From Labia minor (lineage: Eukaryota; Arthropoda; Insecta; Dermaptera; Spongiphoridae): a DNA stretch of 64,000 nucleotides. Under the pieces are notes generated by a model. The model had not been told where the DNA came from. It did no database searches and saw nothing but the letters and a program-made list of their open reading frames with translations. Location: assembly GCA_963082975.1 (NCBI GenBank), contig OY720344.1, forward strand, positions 868,001-932,000. The letters are read 5' to 3'. Numbering within the stretch: the first letter of the stretch is position 1; the number at the start of each line of letters is the position of its first letter. The translations under genes were made by a program, and so were the position numbers. Positions 11,158 through 24,396 of the stretch are shown piece after piece.

Positions 11158-14100
11158 TATAAAATATAATAAGCCTTTTACTAGAACCATATAAAGAATT
11201 TTTATGAACTATTCATAAATATTTTTTTCTAAATTTTTAATTTTTACTTTTTTGTATTTTTTTTTTCTATACATACTTATAGACTTTTTAACAAATACTA
11301 TTAATTTTCAATATTCTAATATTATATCAAAGAACCAATTAATAACGATTGAATTAGCATTGGTATATGACAAAAAAGTAATTAGAAATTTTATATAAAG
11401 TTAAAAATATAAAACTAAGTATAATTTTTAATTAAACAATTTCAAATTTATTGATATATTTCCTTTATTTGCTTTTATATTATACCATAAAATAAATAAA
11501 TAAAAACCTAAAAACATAAATTTTCACTCTCTGAAGAAATACCCATAAAACATCAATAATCAACTTGAAACTTCATCAAATGTTTAATGTTTAATAATTA
11601 TTAATAATAATAAATTTTATATTTTCAAATTTAATTTTAGTCTTCATAACTAATTTCATTTTCATTTTTAATTTTAATTTTCTTTTAATATTTTTTTTTT
11701 ATTCATATTTGATTTTATCCTTTTTATTTTATTTTAAAATAGTGATAATAATTAATTTATAATTAATTCTCCACTATATTAAACGTGTATACATTCAAAA
11801 TAAATTTAGTTTCATTTGAAACAAAAATTATTTTATAAATTCTATTTATAATACAACTTATTTTAATGTAATATACTTATTTAAAAATAAATATTACAAA
11901 TAATATCACTTATGTATTTACCATAGGTTCCCATTAATCTTCACTCTTTTCTTCTCTTCTCTCCTCAGTTATCGAGCTCGGTTTGTCTTTTATCCCTTTA
12001 CCTGTCCAATGATCATATTTTTATTTTTGGGAAATAATTCTATATAATTATATTAGAAATATATTTTAGATTATATATTATAATTATCCAGATTAATTAA
12101 TTGTTTCTAAATTTTTTACATTTCAGTACTCCCTCCCCCCTTTTATACGCCTCTGATAATAATTTAACTTTTTAGTAAATAAAATTTTAAAAAAATGAAT
12201 TTAATTTTAAATTTTATAATATTTTTTTTTTTTTAAGATTCAATATGCAAAATCATATTGTTGCCGTTTACGTATGTGCCAATTGATTGGAACTATCATT
12301 AATGAATTTCAAAATGAAATTGATAATGATGTATCAGAAAAACTTGTGGAATTTCTTCTTATTAAAATTAAGGTAAATATTATTAATAAATATCTTAAAT
12401 ATTAATATAAAAATATTTAAAAAAAAAAAAAAAAAAACTTGAATATATATATTGGAAATACAAATTAGTCCGATTCGTTGGTTTTATTTTTGTTCAAAAT
12501 TGCATTATTTTTTCACGAAATGAATGACAAACTAATTAAAGTAGTATTGTACATCTACAACTTCTTTTCCACCTCTCTCAGGCGATTTTATATATAATCT
12601 GAAAGTTCCTCGGCTCTTTATTAGTAATGTCTTCAATTTTTTTCTTACAATTTTTACCGACCGACGATAGTAAGGGAGGTATTGTTTTGCAATGTCTTCA
12701 AAGTTGAAATCACCATTCAAGAAATATCACCACCAATTCTTTACATCATCGGCTTCCAACCTTAAAGCTATTAAGCTTCCCCAAAAATAGAAAATTTCTT
12801 TGCATTCCCATCCTTTATTTTTTTAATAGATAACACATTTTAAATAATAAAAACGTTATTACAAAATCAACTGAACGTTTCTTACTCTCCGCTACGATTG
12901 ATCCAAAATTGAATTAAGGTTTCATTTTGTAACTTCTGTTTAGTTGTCAGTCCAAATACGTCATCTTCATTGACAACAAATGGAATTCTGTACTCATAAA
13001 AACTTTGAGAAATCAAGATCTTTGAAATGATTTAAAAAATACAGTATTATAATAGAAAGTTTTATTTATTTGTACATAGAATGGTATAAAAATGAAGTTT
13101 TTATTAAAAAATTTTGGCGCCCCTACCCTAGCAAATATTCGCGCTTGCCAAAGAAGGAGCACCTCCCAATTTAGAAACCACAGTCTTACATGATTTAATC
13201 CATTGGAACCTTGTCAACATAAACTTCTACTATCATTTGATGGGCTTTAAATGAAAACTAAAATATCCTGCATTTGCATTAATTACCACTTAATTTGACA
13301 TACTTTTTCATCGTTATAATCACAGTAAAAAACTGGTATTTTCTATAATATAAATGAATATTAATGAAGCGGATACCTAATCTTTCCGAATTCAACGAAC
13401 TATGAAATATTCATATTACAGTCAAAACCTTATTTGAAAAGGGGGCATACTTATTTTGTATAATAATAATAGTAAATCATTCATAATTGAATAATATAAC
13501 AGGGGTGGCCACACTTGGTGATACTTCGAGCCATATTGAAAAATTGGGGGGGGGGGGGGGAGTTCGTAGACACAGAATCAAAAATTAGGAATACGTGCGC
13601 GATTAAAATACCTAATTATATTAATAATTACTCGTACGCCCCTCATGCAATGCAATAGTTCTGCTGTTGCTATTGTAATAAAGTAGACAGAGTTGGGATA
13701 GATCGGATACATTTGACAACAAACTTTTTAAAACTTGCAGAAATAACTAAATTTTAAATTTTCTTTAAATAATTATATGTAAATAAATATGTGTCATGTC
13801 GTAGCTATTTTCCAGTTGAAAATTATGTAAATTTTAAATTGTGTGATTACTTTAAATTTTTTAATTGAACCACAATAAACTCAAAAGGAGCCACGGTTTG
13901 GCCACCGATGTAATATAACATAAGGGTCTGGTTTCTTATCAATTTTAGATAAGTAATAGGTCAATTTATTAATTTAAATAAATAAATAAACTAAAAATGC
14001 ATTGGAAAGATAATATAAAATCAAAAATAATGGAATTAGAAGAGAAGATAAATTGGTGGTACAGAGTTGGAGGAATGTGATTATTTCGGCCCAGTATAGT

Positions 14101-17100
14101 AGTGCAAACACATAAATAAATGATAGATTGATTATTCTAATCATTTATTAAGAATAATCATAGCAATACTTAAATTAAGAATATGAACATATTAATTGTA
14201 CCGATAAAATATAATAATAGAAGTATAAAATATAATAGAATAGAATAGAATAGAACATTAAATTATACATTTAGAATTAATAAACAAAATTATAATTATC
14301 ACAGTGTGAATTAATTAATTAAATAAAATTAAATAGAATTTAAATAATAATCATTTTTCTAGGATAAAAATGTTCATGTACGAGTGGAAGCAACAAAATC
14401 TTTACAACGTTTTCAAGATCCATCCGATAGTCAATGTCCAGTTATTCAAGGCAATAAGTTATTTTATAAATAATTAACTTTAATCATCATATATTATATT
14501 CTTTTTATAATAAGTTCATCTTATATATATATATATAAAAGATATAAATGTTTTATTTTTGAATTTAGCTTATCTATTACATTTGAAGAAGGATCCATCT
14601 GAAGATTTGCGTCGTACTATTCTTAAAGTTGTGGTGAAATGTCAAAAGACTTTACCAAATATTTTAAATGCCATTGAGGATGATAAACCATCTGTACGTA
14701 AATCTGCATTTTTGATTTTGGCAAAAATTAATATACGTTCATTTTCTATAAAACAACGTGTTCAACTATTAAAAAAATGTTTAACAGATCCTGATGGTAA
14801 TATTCTTAAATATATTATATAATTATTTATTTCCATAATTTAAAAAAATAAATTGATTAACACTTGAGCTGCTGTTGAAATATTTTTTATATATTCTATT
14901 TTGATTTCTAAACTCTAATTAAAAATTTATTTTAAAAGATTTTTAAATATTAAAAAAAATTTCGATTTGAATTCTCAATAAATTTTTATAAATGATTCAA
15001 CATGCAGTTTTAAATTATTATATTGGACTTTAGCATAATAGAATATAGAATATAGAATATATTCAATTGAATAAATGTAGATGATAGGATTAGTTGAAGG
15101 TATTGGTTGCAATGTGTCAGAGATAAATAACATATTCTGTATTTAAATTGTGTATTAATTTATTTTTAGAAAGTATTCGTAAATCCTGTTCAGAGATACT
15201 TTTTGCAAATTGGCTCTCATTATGTGATAATAATATTTTATTATTTTTAAAAAAATTAGACATTGAACAAAATCAAGAAATTGCAGATCTCGTTATGATG
15301 AGATTATTGAGGTAAATTTCTGTTTTACTAAAAATTATTTTTCTCTTAAATTTAATTTATACATATTTATATTTATATTTTAATTTTAAACAGAGAACGC
15401 TCAACATCTGAATTTATTAATCAATTATTATCACTTCAAGATGAAAATGTAATTATACAAACAAAATTAACACCGGAATCGGCATTCTTTTGGCGTGTTA
15501 TTTGTATTTACCAATTTGAACACGTTAATGAAGAATTAAATCAAATACTTCCTGAATGGACACCTTATTGTCAATATCTTCAAAAGTACTTTTTTCTAAA
15601 TTCTTGAATTATCAAATTTATTTAATATTTTGTTTATATAAAAATACAAAATATTCAATACTTTATTATTCATAAGAATTTTTTTTTTTTTTTTTTTTTA
15701 TCTTAGATGGTTTTTATCAAATAAAGAGAATTTCCAAGATATTCAAAATCCATCAATATTTATCTTAAAACAACTTATAGAAATATCCATGTTATTTGAT
15801 CGTTCTGATGAAATGGGACGGTAACTATTTATTTTATTTATTTTTTCTTTCTTAAAATAAAACTAACACTTTTCTCAATTTTAATTTAAGAAATACAATG
15901 CGTAGAACTCTTTGTGAATTTCTTCAAGATGATCTATTACCTGAATCTCTTATTAAAATTTGTATAAAAGCTTTAGCTTTTGTTGAATTAAATATTAATT
16001 CATTAATTCAAAGTATTACTGAAATTGTTTCGGAAATTTTAAAACCACTAAAAGTAAGGTTTGAAATAAATATATTTTAATTATGATTAAATTAATAAAA
16101 ATTCATATTTTGAATTTTGAATAATAACTATCAAATATCCAAGTATTTATTATAAAATTTAAATTATAGTGTTTATTTATAATTATTATTCATAATTTTT
16201 TATATTTTTAAAATATAGCCAGTAAATGAAGAAAATATGAATGATGTTTTAAAAAACGAATACGATATATTGGATAATGAGGTATATAATAAATATAATA
16301 TAAAATAAATAAAAATTAAATGTTTATATATTTTTAATAAAAAATCTATTTATTTATATTTATTTTTCTTTTGTTTTAAGTTAAAAGAAGAACGTTCTGA
16401 TATGCCAACATTATGTAAAGTGTGTGTTATTATTATATCATTACTACAAATGCCCAATTTGAATTTCAATACACCATCTTTAGAATTACTTGTTAAAAAT
16501 TTTATGGATCGTAAATTTCAAGTATTTTTTTTATTACATATTACTTACTAAATAATTTGTTCTTAGAATAAATAACTATTTTATTTTATTTTTTTTTTTT
16601 ATTTCCAGACTAATATTCATTTTAATAATTTAATTTTACAAATGCGTGTACTTTATTGTTTTTTGGATGAGAAAATGGCACAAGAATTATTTTTAAACTT
16701 CATGGAAGCTGTAAGTAATTCTTTTTCTGATATAATTGTTTATACCTTAGAATGACCTGGGATTTAAAAAGTAAAGTAAAGAAATAAAAATAAATAATAC
16801 AACTAATTTCTCTCTCTCTCGGGCACTCATATCTCTATATAAGGTAAAACCGAAGGATATGGTGCACAATTAAAGTTTTTACAAAATTTTGAACTCTAAT
16901 GCCTATTATGAAATGATTATTGGTGTTAATGGTACCTAGGATTTAGATATTTACAATGTATGCATTAATTACAGCTTGAATCTTGAAATAAGATATACTC
17001 AAATTTTTTACAAAAATAAAATAATCTGGAGTGTCTCCACCCGACTATCTGGCAAATTTGAATTGAATTAATTAATATATATTAGATATTTAAATTAAAT

Positions 17101-17843
17101 TTAATTAAATTAATTATAAATAATAAGTATAATTAAATTGGATTAATTAATTACTTAAAATATTTAAATCTCTGGTGAGATAGTAAAAATCAACTTTTGG
17201 GTGGTGATATTTCTTATGGGAAAAAAATTACATGTAAAACAAAAATAAAGCCTCATAAAGTTGAAAATGTTTAATATTATATGTTGTTAAAAGAGTACAC
17301 AACTTAAATAATATATTTACACAAGTCTGGAACTATGAATATTTCTCTCGTCATACTAAATTGTTTGGGAGGTTCCATTTTTCACTGATAAGGCTTGGAA
17401 AAACGCGCGTCATATTGAACCTTATATATATTATAATATATTATATATAGACATAGAGCGAAGAGGAGAGTGAATTAGAAATTATGAACTTTTATGAGCA
17501 GTGATGATACACCCTCAAGTAAATCTCATCTCCACAAAAAGGTTCAATTCATTACTATAAACATATAATATCTATTTATAATTAAAAAAAAATACATAAT
17601 TTTATAGGATAATTTCCTTTTATAAATTTTTATTAGAATTTTTAATATAATTGTGATATTAAAAAATATTTTTTATTATTATTGATTTAGATTGCAAGTC
17701 CCGAAATTGAAATTTGCATAGTGACATTAAAATGTGTTTTTGACCTTTTGTGTCGTTACGGACCAGAATGTTTTGGATTTGAACCTGGAAGTTTAGGTAA
17801 TTCCTTATACAACAACTTATACATACTTTTTTAATTTATTATT

Positions 17844-17879
<36 letters not shown>

Positions 17880-20755
17880 TTAGATAAATGCATCACAAAT
17901 GCTAACGATAATAATAATGAGAAAATCAAGAAAGAAAATTCAATATTTGATGAGGATGACGAAAAAATTGATAATAAATATTTTGTTAATGATTCCTGTT
18001 CAGAAACAGATTCATTTTCTAAATCATCATCAATTAGTCAAAATATTATATCACCTTTAGTTGACCTTTTAGATTGTGAGGTGAATTATTTAATATAAAT
18101 ATTAATTTTTATTATTCATTATATTATAATTTATAAATTAATTCCTTTTTTTTTAATAGATTGATGATGTACGTTATCTTGTTGCACATGGATTTATGAA
18201 ATTATTGTATAATTCTAAACTCAATTCAAAAACTATTCTTAATAAACTTATTATTTTATTTTTTAATCCTAATACAGGTAAATGTATAATAATTATATTA
18301 TAATAGATATAAATTTGATAAAATTAATTTTTGATATTTAATATCCAGTTAAACAGTTAGGAAGAAAAAATTATAAATAAATAAACTTATAAAGAAAATA
18401 AATCTGGAGTGTCTCCACTCGATTATTTCGCAAATTTGATTTGGATTAAATAACATAATATATTATATTTAAATTAAATTTAATTAATTATATATTATAA
18501 ATTAAAATTAATAAATAATATTGATTAAAACCAGCGCGTCTTGTCTACATACACACATACACACACACAGACATTTTTCTCAACCTTAATGAAAATGATT
18601 CAGAAACTTTCAAAACGTATAAAAACATCGAAAATTTTAATGATCGCAATACTATCTTTGGCGAGATAGTAAAAATGATATAGACCGTAAAATTAAATTG
18701 GAATTCCAAAAAAAAAAAAAAAAAAATAAATAAATATCTTTTTAACTTTTATTTTTTTTTAAAAAACCCAAACTTTTAATATTTTATTCAATAAAAAGGA
18801 TTAATTTATAAAAAAAGTTTTTAGGTGATCTTTTATATAAATGTAAAATTTTAAGAGCTCTCTCTCCACAATTTTTGAATTATACCTTCGATTACCACAG
18901 TTTGAAGATAATAAGGAAGTATGAACCTCTGTGTCTCTATATCGTATATGTATTATGGTTGTCAAATATGAAGTATGAATGAGCAAATTTCATGTTAAGT
19001 ATTTCAATCGCACTCAACCTCATTTAGTGGCACAATTTTGGCATAATTTGTTTTTTGTATGCCATTTACTCTTCCTAATTCATATTTCAATTTGAAAACA
19101 ATTGCAATAATTAAGTGAGACCATGGAAATTAGCCAAATTCTTGTATTGATGAAGTATGAGTTCTAGTTTGGAGCCACATCACGACAAATAGTCGCTATT
19201 GCTCAATTGTGTGTTCAGTATTCAAGTAGTCGACCTAAGATGGGGATAATATCGTCCTGAAAGCCATTGTGAAAGCATATCCCAGAATTATGATTAATAT
19301 ACAATTTATCCAAGCAAGCAATCTTGACTCATTTTGCAAAGCAAAGAGATAAATGAGTGGCAAAAGTGTATCTATCGATAATATGGATGCATATTTTGAT
19401 TAAAAATAAAAGTTTAGACATCCTAATAAATATAAATAATTAAACTTGTGGGTCATCATCAAAAATTGTATTTCTTTGATTTACTTTTAGATCCTGTTTG
19501 GTTTGAGCATATTAAAGTATTTTTAAATGGATACATTGAACGATGTCCTTGGGGTCAAGAAACTTTACAAGATTCATTAATTCCGGTTTTAAGAGTTATC
19601 AATAGTGCACCACCATCAAGCCCTTTATTTCTTGTTGACCTTGAACAAGTAAAAATTATATTTTTTTAATGAATTAATAATAAATTTTATTTGTAAAATT
19701 TATTATATTTTGTTTTTTGGAGGTTTTAAATCTATTCTTAAATTTAACGGATCCAAAAAGAATGGAAACATCTTACGAAAATATAAATTGTCATAATACT
19801 CTTGCAATACGTATTTTAGATGAAATGATTACAATTGAAAATACAAAATTAATACGTATTCTATTACGTTCATTGAAAAAATTAAATTTAGATTTAACAA
19901 ATGCAAATTTTCGTAGAGATATTATTAAACAAATACAAAAAGTTTTAGAGGTATGTAATTATTTAAAATTTATAAAGCAGTGATTTTTTAATTAATATAA
20001 TTCTTTTATTTCTCCTTATTTATTATTATAATATTTTTGAATAAATAATAAATAAATAATTCAATGTTTGTTTTTTGATTTTTAAGGAAATATTTGAAGA
20101 ATATATTGTAAAAGAATTAGGAAAATTATTACGGATAATTTTAAGTCATGAACAAAAAGATAAATTATCAACATCGTGTCGTAAAAAAATTATAAATAGC
20201 ATTTCACATTCTATGAACAATTCTATAGAATCGAATGAAGATAACCACTCAACAAGGATATCATCACAAGAGCAAAAACAAAAATCAAGGCGGAGATTAA
20301 AATTGAGTGACCATGATGATGATGATAATAATGAGGTAAAGTATATTTTTATTTTTCACTTTGAACACTAAAATGGGTAAAAAGTATTAAAATTTAATAT
20401 ATAATAATAGTAATAATAAAATTTAATTCTTGATAGAAGATCTTGATATTTCTTTATGATTAATGATAAATTAATTTAAAACATTTGTGTTGCATTAAAG
20501 AGGGGGAAGGTTTTTTTTTTCAAATCATGATGATCAGCAAATTATATATGGTAATTATTTATTATTATTATTGTTATGATAGTGAAATTGGATAATGGAT
20601 AATTGACCAATATGAGTTGCTCCCAATAAATTTTGATATATTTATTTTTTTAGATTTATGCAGAAGATTCTGACCCTGAAGGAACTAGAATAAATTACTC
20701 AATATCCATTTCCAAACAAATTATCTCCGAGAGTTCTAATGAAGATGAAGATTAA
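10532..20755 (+). CDS. NCAPG: condensin I complex subunit 3, CAP-G
   Basis: Nineteen exons give 967 residues: 10532-10681, 10840-11067, 12238-12372, 14363-14450, 14569-14796, 15170-15311, 15394-15585, 15707-15820, 15891-16053, 16219-16281, 16381-16521, 16609-16710, 17691-17796, 17884-18080, 18160-18277, 19491-19648, 19723-19950, 20087-20335, 20654-20755. CAP-G is the HEAT-repeat subunit of condensin, which with SMC2/SMC4, CAP-H and CAP-D2 compacts mitotic chromosomes. Diagnostic parts are RVEATKSLQRFQDPSDSQCP (from about residue 176), then AYLLHLKKDPSEDLRRT and DDKPSVRKSAF. Further HEAT-like helices follow, then an acidic linker (exon 14) and a charged tail ending SSNEDED. Length fits the family, about 1,000 residues. 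Intron 4 has a GC donor. Introns 3, 12 and 15 exceed 900 bp and hold repeats. AATAAA at 20820 is a likely poly(A) signal. Confidence 0.9.
13492..13918. mobile_element. non-autonomous hAT element with 8-bp target duplication
   Basis: The element 13500-13910 (411 bp) is bounded by identical 8-bp TAATATAA copies (13492-13499 and 13911-13918). Its ends are inverted repeats: CAGGGGTGGCCACACTTGG at the left and, read inwards from the right, CATCGGTGGCCAAACCGTGG. These are typical hAT termini. A G homopolymer sits 46 bp from the left end. There is no transposase. It lies in NCAPG intron 3; a broken relative starts at 26379 in TMEM165 intron 1. Confidence 0.85.
17036..17189 (+). repeat. composite dispersed repeat, most deleted copy
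   Basis: Begins CTGGAGTGTCTCCACCCGAC, continues through the AT core and ends GGTGAGATAGT. Compared with the copy at 7228-7816 it lacks the AAACCAGCGCGT block, the CA microsatellite and everything between. It lies in NCAPG intron 12. Confidence 0.65.
18401..18675 (+). repeat. composite dispersed repeat, internally deleted copy
   Basis: Begins AATCTGGAGTGTCTCCACTC, keeps the AT core and AAACCAGCGCGT, then passes directly to CTTGTCTACATACACACATA, TTTTTCTCAACCTTAATG, CAAAACGTATAAAAACATCG and GGCGAGATAGT. The block of about 330 bp present between these parts at 7375-7711 is missing. It lies in NCAPG intron 15. Confidence 0.7.
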
Positions 20756-23700
20756 TTAACACACAATATCTTTATTTTTAATCAAATTTAGCATATGCTA
20801 ATTAATATTATATTTTTATAATAAAGATAAACCAAATAATTTCATTTTTTATTTATACAATTTTTTTTTTTTTTGATTATTACTCTTTTTATTTTTGTAA
20901 TATATTCAAGAATTATTTTACGTTGAATTGCCCAAATATATTTGTTTCAGCAACATATATTTATATATTTGCATTTATTTAATAGATAATATGGTCTAGA
21001 ATTTAGTAAATAAAATTTTCATATTTAAATATTTTTTTTAAGATCCTATTAAATATTTTATAAAAAATTAATTTAATTATATCTATCATTTCTCATTCTC
21101 TATCTTCAAAATTAGTAAATTACGTAGCCATTATTGTTGTAGACAATTTTTTGTTTCATTGTTGAAAGATCACAAAAACAAATTGAAAAATGTATTATTT
21201 TTTTTTTTTTTTTTTTTTTTGTATAAGACAAAAAGAATTATACAATATATATTTATTGTTATTTTCAATTATATCCACTTTTAGACTTGCTATACAAAAA
21301 TATGTATCATTGATATTGTAATTTTTATATCTTAAAAATAATTAATTATATATATATATATGATCTTAATTTTATTAATTATTTTCTATCTGTAGTTGAT
21401 TTTATTTAAAATTAAAATATATATTTTATATAATTTTATTGTTTTTAAGAAACTACATTTTATATTGATTATATATAATGGAGAAGGGATGATACATTAT
21501 ACTATTTATTATACATATTTAAACTTATGGTTTTAGGAAATTATATTTCAAATTTATACATGAAGAATCTAATATTTATAGCTATAAATTTTATACTTTT
21601 TTTCTTATTAAACTATTTTCTCTAATGAAGTCTTTTTAAAATTTTTATTTCTTACTTAACAAATTAATAATAATTTATATAAATTAAATATAATTAAAAT
21701 AATAAGTACAATAAATAAAATGGTTCGATTTCTATTTGGTTGTAGTCTATATATATATATATATATATATATTTATTTATAGAGCGATATTGGCGAAAGA
21801 GAGAAAGTGTGTATTATTATTATTATTATTATTTTTTGTGATAAATATATTTGAATATGTATATATTTATGGAAGGAAAAAATATAAAGAATATAAATAT
21901 AAATTATAATTCTTTTTTTATTTAATATATTATCTTTATTAAAATTAATAAATTAAATATGATATTTAAAGAAAAAAAATACAATCCTTTTAAGGATTTA
22001 TGAATTTATATATGATTGACTTATAAAAATTTAGTGAAATGAAATCAGACCAAAGATTGGAAATAATATATTTCAGTAGTGAAGAAAGAAGTGGTTATAA
22101 TATTTAAATTTATAGTTTCTTGTGTTTGTTTGAAAAGACGATGAGATGCGGATAGCTGGCTTTTTTGAAATCAATGGAAAAGCTGTAATATTTTTATTAT
22201 AATAGGACATTATTTCAAAATAAAAGAAAAACTATTTGGAATTTTATATTTTCATTTACTCCATTTCTAACCAGCAAACTACAAAGATAAAGATTTTAAA
22301 GTTATTTCAATTTTTTGAAAGGAGAATTTAAACTCCAGAGTTTCCTGTTGTTGGAAAACCTGTTGAAGTTGATGGTACATACAAATAACGTAGGTGCTGA
22401 ACTTGCACCACCATCTGAAACACGTTGTCTTATCTCCTATTCATCCTCCCAACACTACTATACTCTTCTCCAAAATAATAATCAGTGTCATTTACTATCA
22501 ATGCTTCAAATTGTTTTGTTATATAATTTTTAAAAAAAATAAAATAAATATATATATATATATATATATAAGAACAATTGACATGTGTATATTGTATGAA
22601 TGGATTTTCACCATCTATATCTTGATTTTCTTAATCGATGCCATAGCGTCTATTTAAGAAATAAATAAAAATTTACCTTATGAAAAAAATTTCATTCAAA
22701 CACTATTTTAATTAGAGTATTTGTTAATAAAGTAAAGTAAGTTAAGAGAAAACAGTTGGAAGAAATGAAATGAAAGAATGATAAATTGAGTCTTGTAATG
22801 CTCATATCCATTCTCTAATATTAGAAACGATGATGTATATATACATATATATCCGTTATAAACGGTATGCAATACAAAAAGACCATGTCGAATATATACG
22901 TCATAACATTATCATTATTTATCAATATGATCCATAAATATTGCGGGGAATCTTCAAATATCCTGAAACTATTATCGACGACGACTAACACCGATATAAT
23001 TTTTTATAAATAATCAGATTTTTTTCTAAATTTTTGACTTTCCTTTTATAAAAGCGATTACCCATTTAACAGCGAAAAATTAAAAACTTATACTTGCTAT
23101 TTTTCTTAATAATATAAAATATCTAATTGGCGGCTCTCGGGGGAGCCGCGGCGCACACTTTGGAAATCACTGTGTTATATGATAACCAATGTTATAATTG
23201 TTGAGGAACAATTTAAAAAAATATCAAATCAGAAAGAAAGCAAAGTCAATATTATATTGGAGTAATTTGTCCAATAATATTTTCAACATAAAATTAAATT
23301 TTGCAACTTTATAAGATATAAAAAATTTTTCTGTTCTCTATACAATATATATATATATATATATATATTGCTTTCGAAATAAAAGCTATTCAATAGAGCT
23401 TTAAGTAACAATTATTTATAATATATACCATTTCTCTTATTTTTTTTTTAAAATACATTATTTCTAAATTCATGCTTAATTAATATATGATTTTGTACAG
23501 TTCACTATGTTTTTTATATATATATTTATAAAATAATCATATAAATTGTGATCTACTTATTACTTATTAATTAGTTCATTCATAAAAGAATTTGTGAAGG
23601 CGTTGTTATTCATTTAAAATGTTAATTAAAGAATATATTATTTCAATTAAAACATGAAATAAATTAAATTATTTTAATATTGTATTATTATGAAAACAGC

Positions 23701-24364
23701 CCTTCTTCATAAAAACATATAAACTTGATATATTTATTTGCTCAATACATTAAATTGTTTAACCAAATACCCATTTCTCGATTAGAAATAATAATATAAA
23801 TATTTGTTTTACAGTAGTAACATCGATGAACAAAAATAACTAATAACTAATATATAGATCGCACGATACATGAATATATATTTTCAATCATTTAGACAAT
23901 TAAACAATAAAAATTATAATACATGTGCATACTTGATTTTAAAAATTATATAAATTTACAATAATAATAATAATAATAATAATAAAAAAGATTCTTTCAA
24001 AATTCTTTTTTCTTTTAGGAACAAAAATAACACTAATAAATAAAGAAATAACATCGTAACCATATTTTTTTTTAATCTATTTTTACTTAATGAAAATAAT
24101 AATATATATACATTTTTATATAAATAAAATGCATACCTTGTGAGGTTTGAAGCAGAAAATAACAATGTTTGATTTAGAATTCAATTATGATTTGTTTTTT
24201 AAGTAATTATATAACAAATCAAAAACTTTATTATTTTTATGAAACAACATTGACATTCTTGCATTAATATATATATATATATATGGGTATATTTAAAAAT
24301 TTATACATGTTTTTGAGAATTTATTAAAGTAAAATATTTTTCATGATTATTTAGAGATTTTTTT
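20756..24364. other. intergenic between convergent NCAPG and TMEM165
   Basis: AT-rich sequence with T and TA tracts (21201-21220, 21751-21771, 22552-22570, 23346-23369). At 23131-23172 the sequence ending TTTGGAAATCACTG is the reverse complement of a CAGTGATT hAT-type end, like the element at 8510, but I cannot find its other end. The stretch 22310-22500 is less AT-rich and open in frame, but has no recognisable protein or splice signals. Confidence 0.45.
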
Positions 24365-24370
24365 TTTATT
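24365..24370 (-). terminator. likely poly(A) signal of TMEM165
   Basis: AATAAA on the minus strand about 27 nt after the TMEM165 stop codon. In such AT-rich DNA the hexamer is common, so position is the main support. Confidence 0.4.
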
Positions 24371-24396
24371 TAAATAAATTATCATTAAAATCATTA

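Noticed and set aside
11282..11380. Possible extra NCAPG exon between exons 2 and 3
   Set aside because: Its only reading frame quickly meets a stop, and joining exon 2 directly to exon 3 keeps phase and family similarity.
22315..22657. Open stretch in the NCAPG-TMEM165 interval
   Set aside because: No recognised domain, no convincing splice sites, and it runs into a TA tract.
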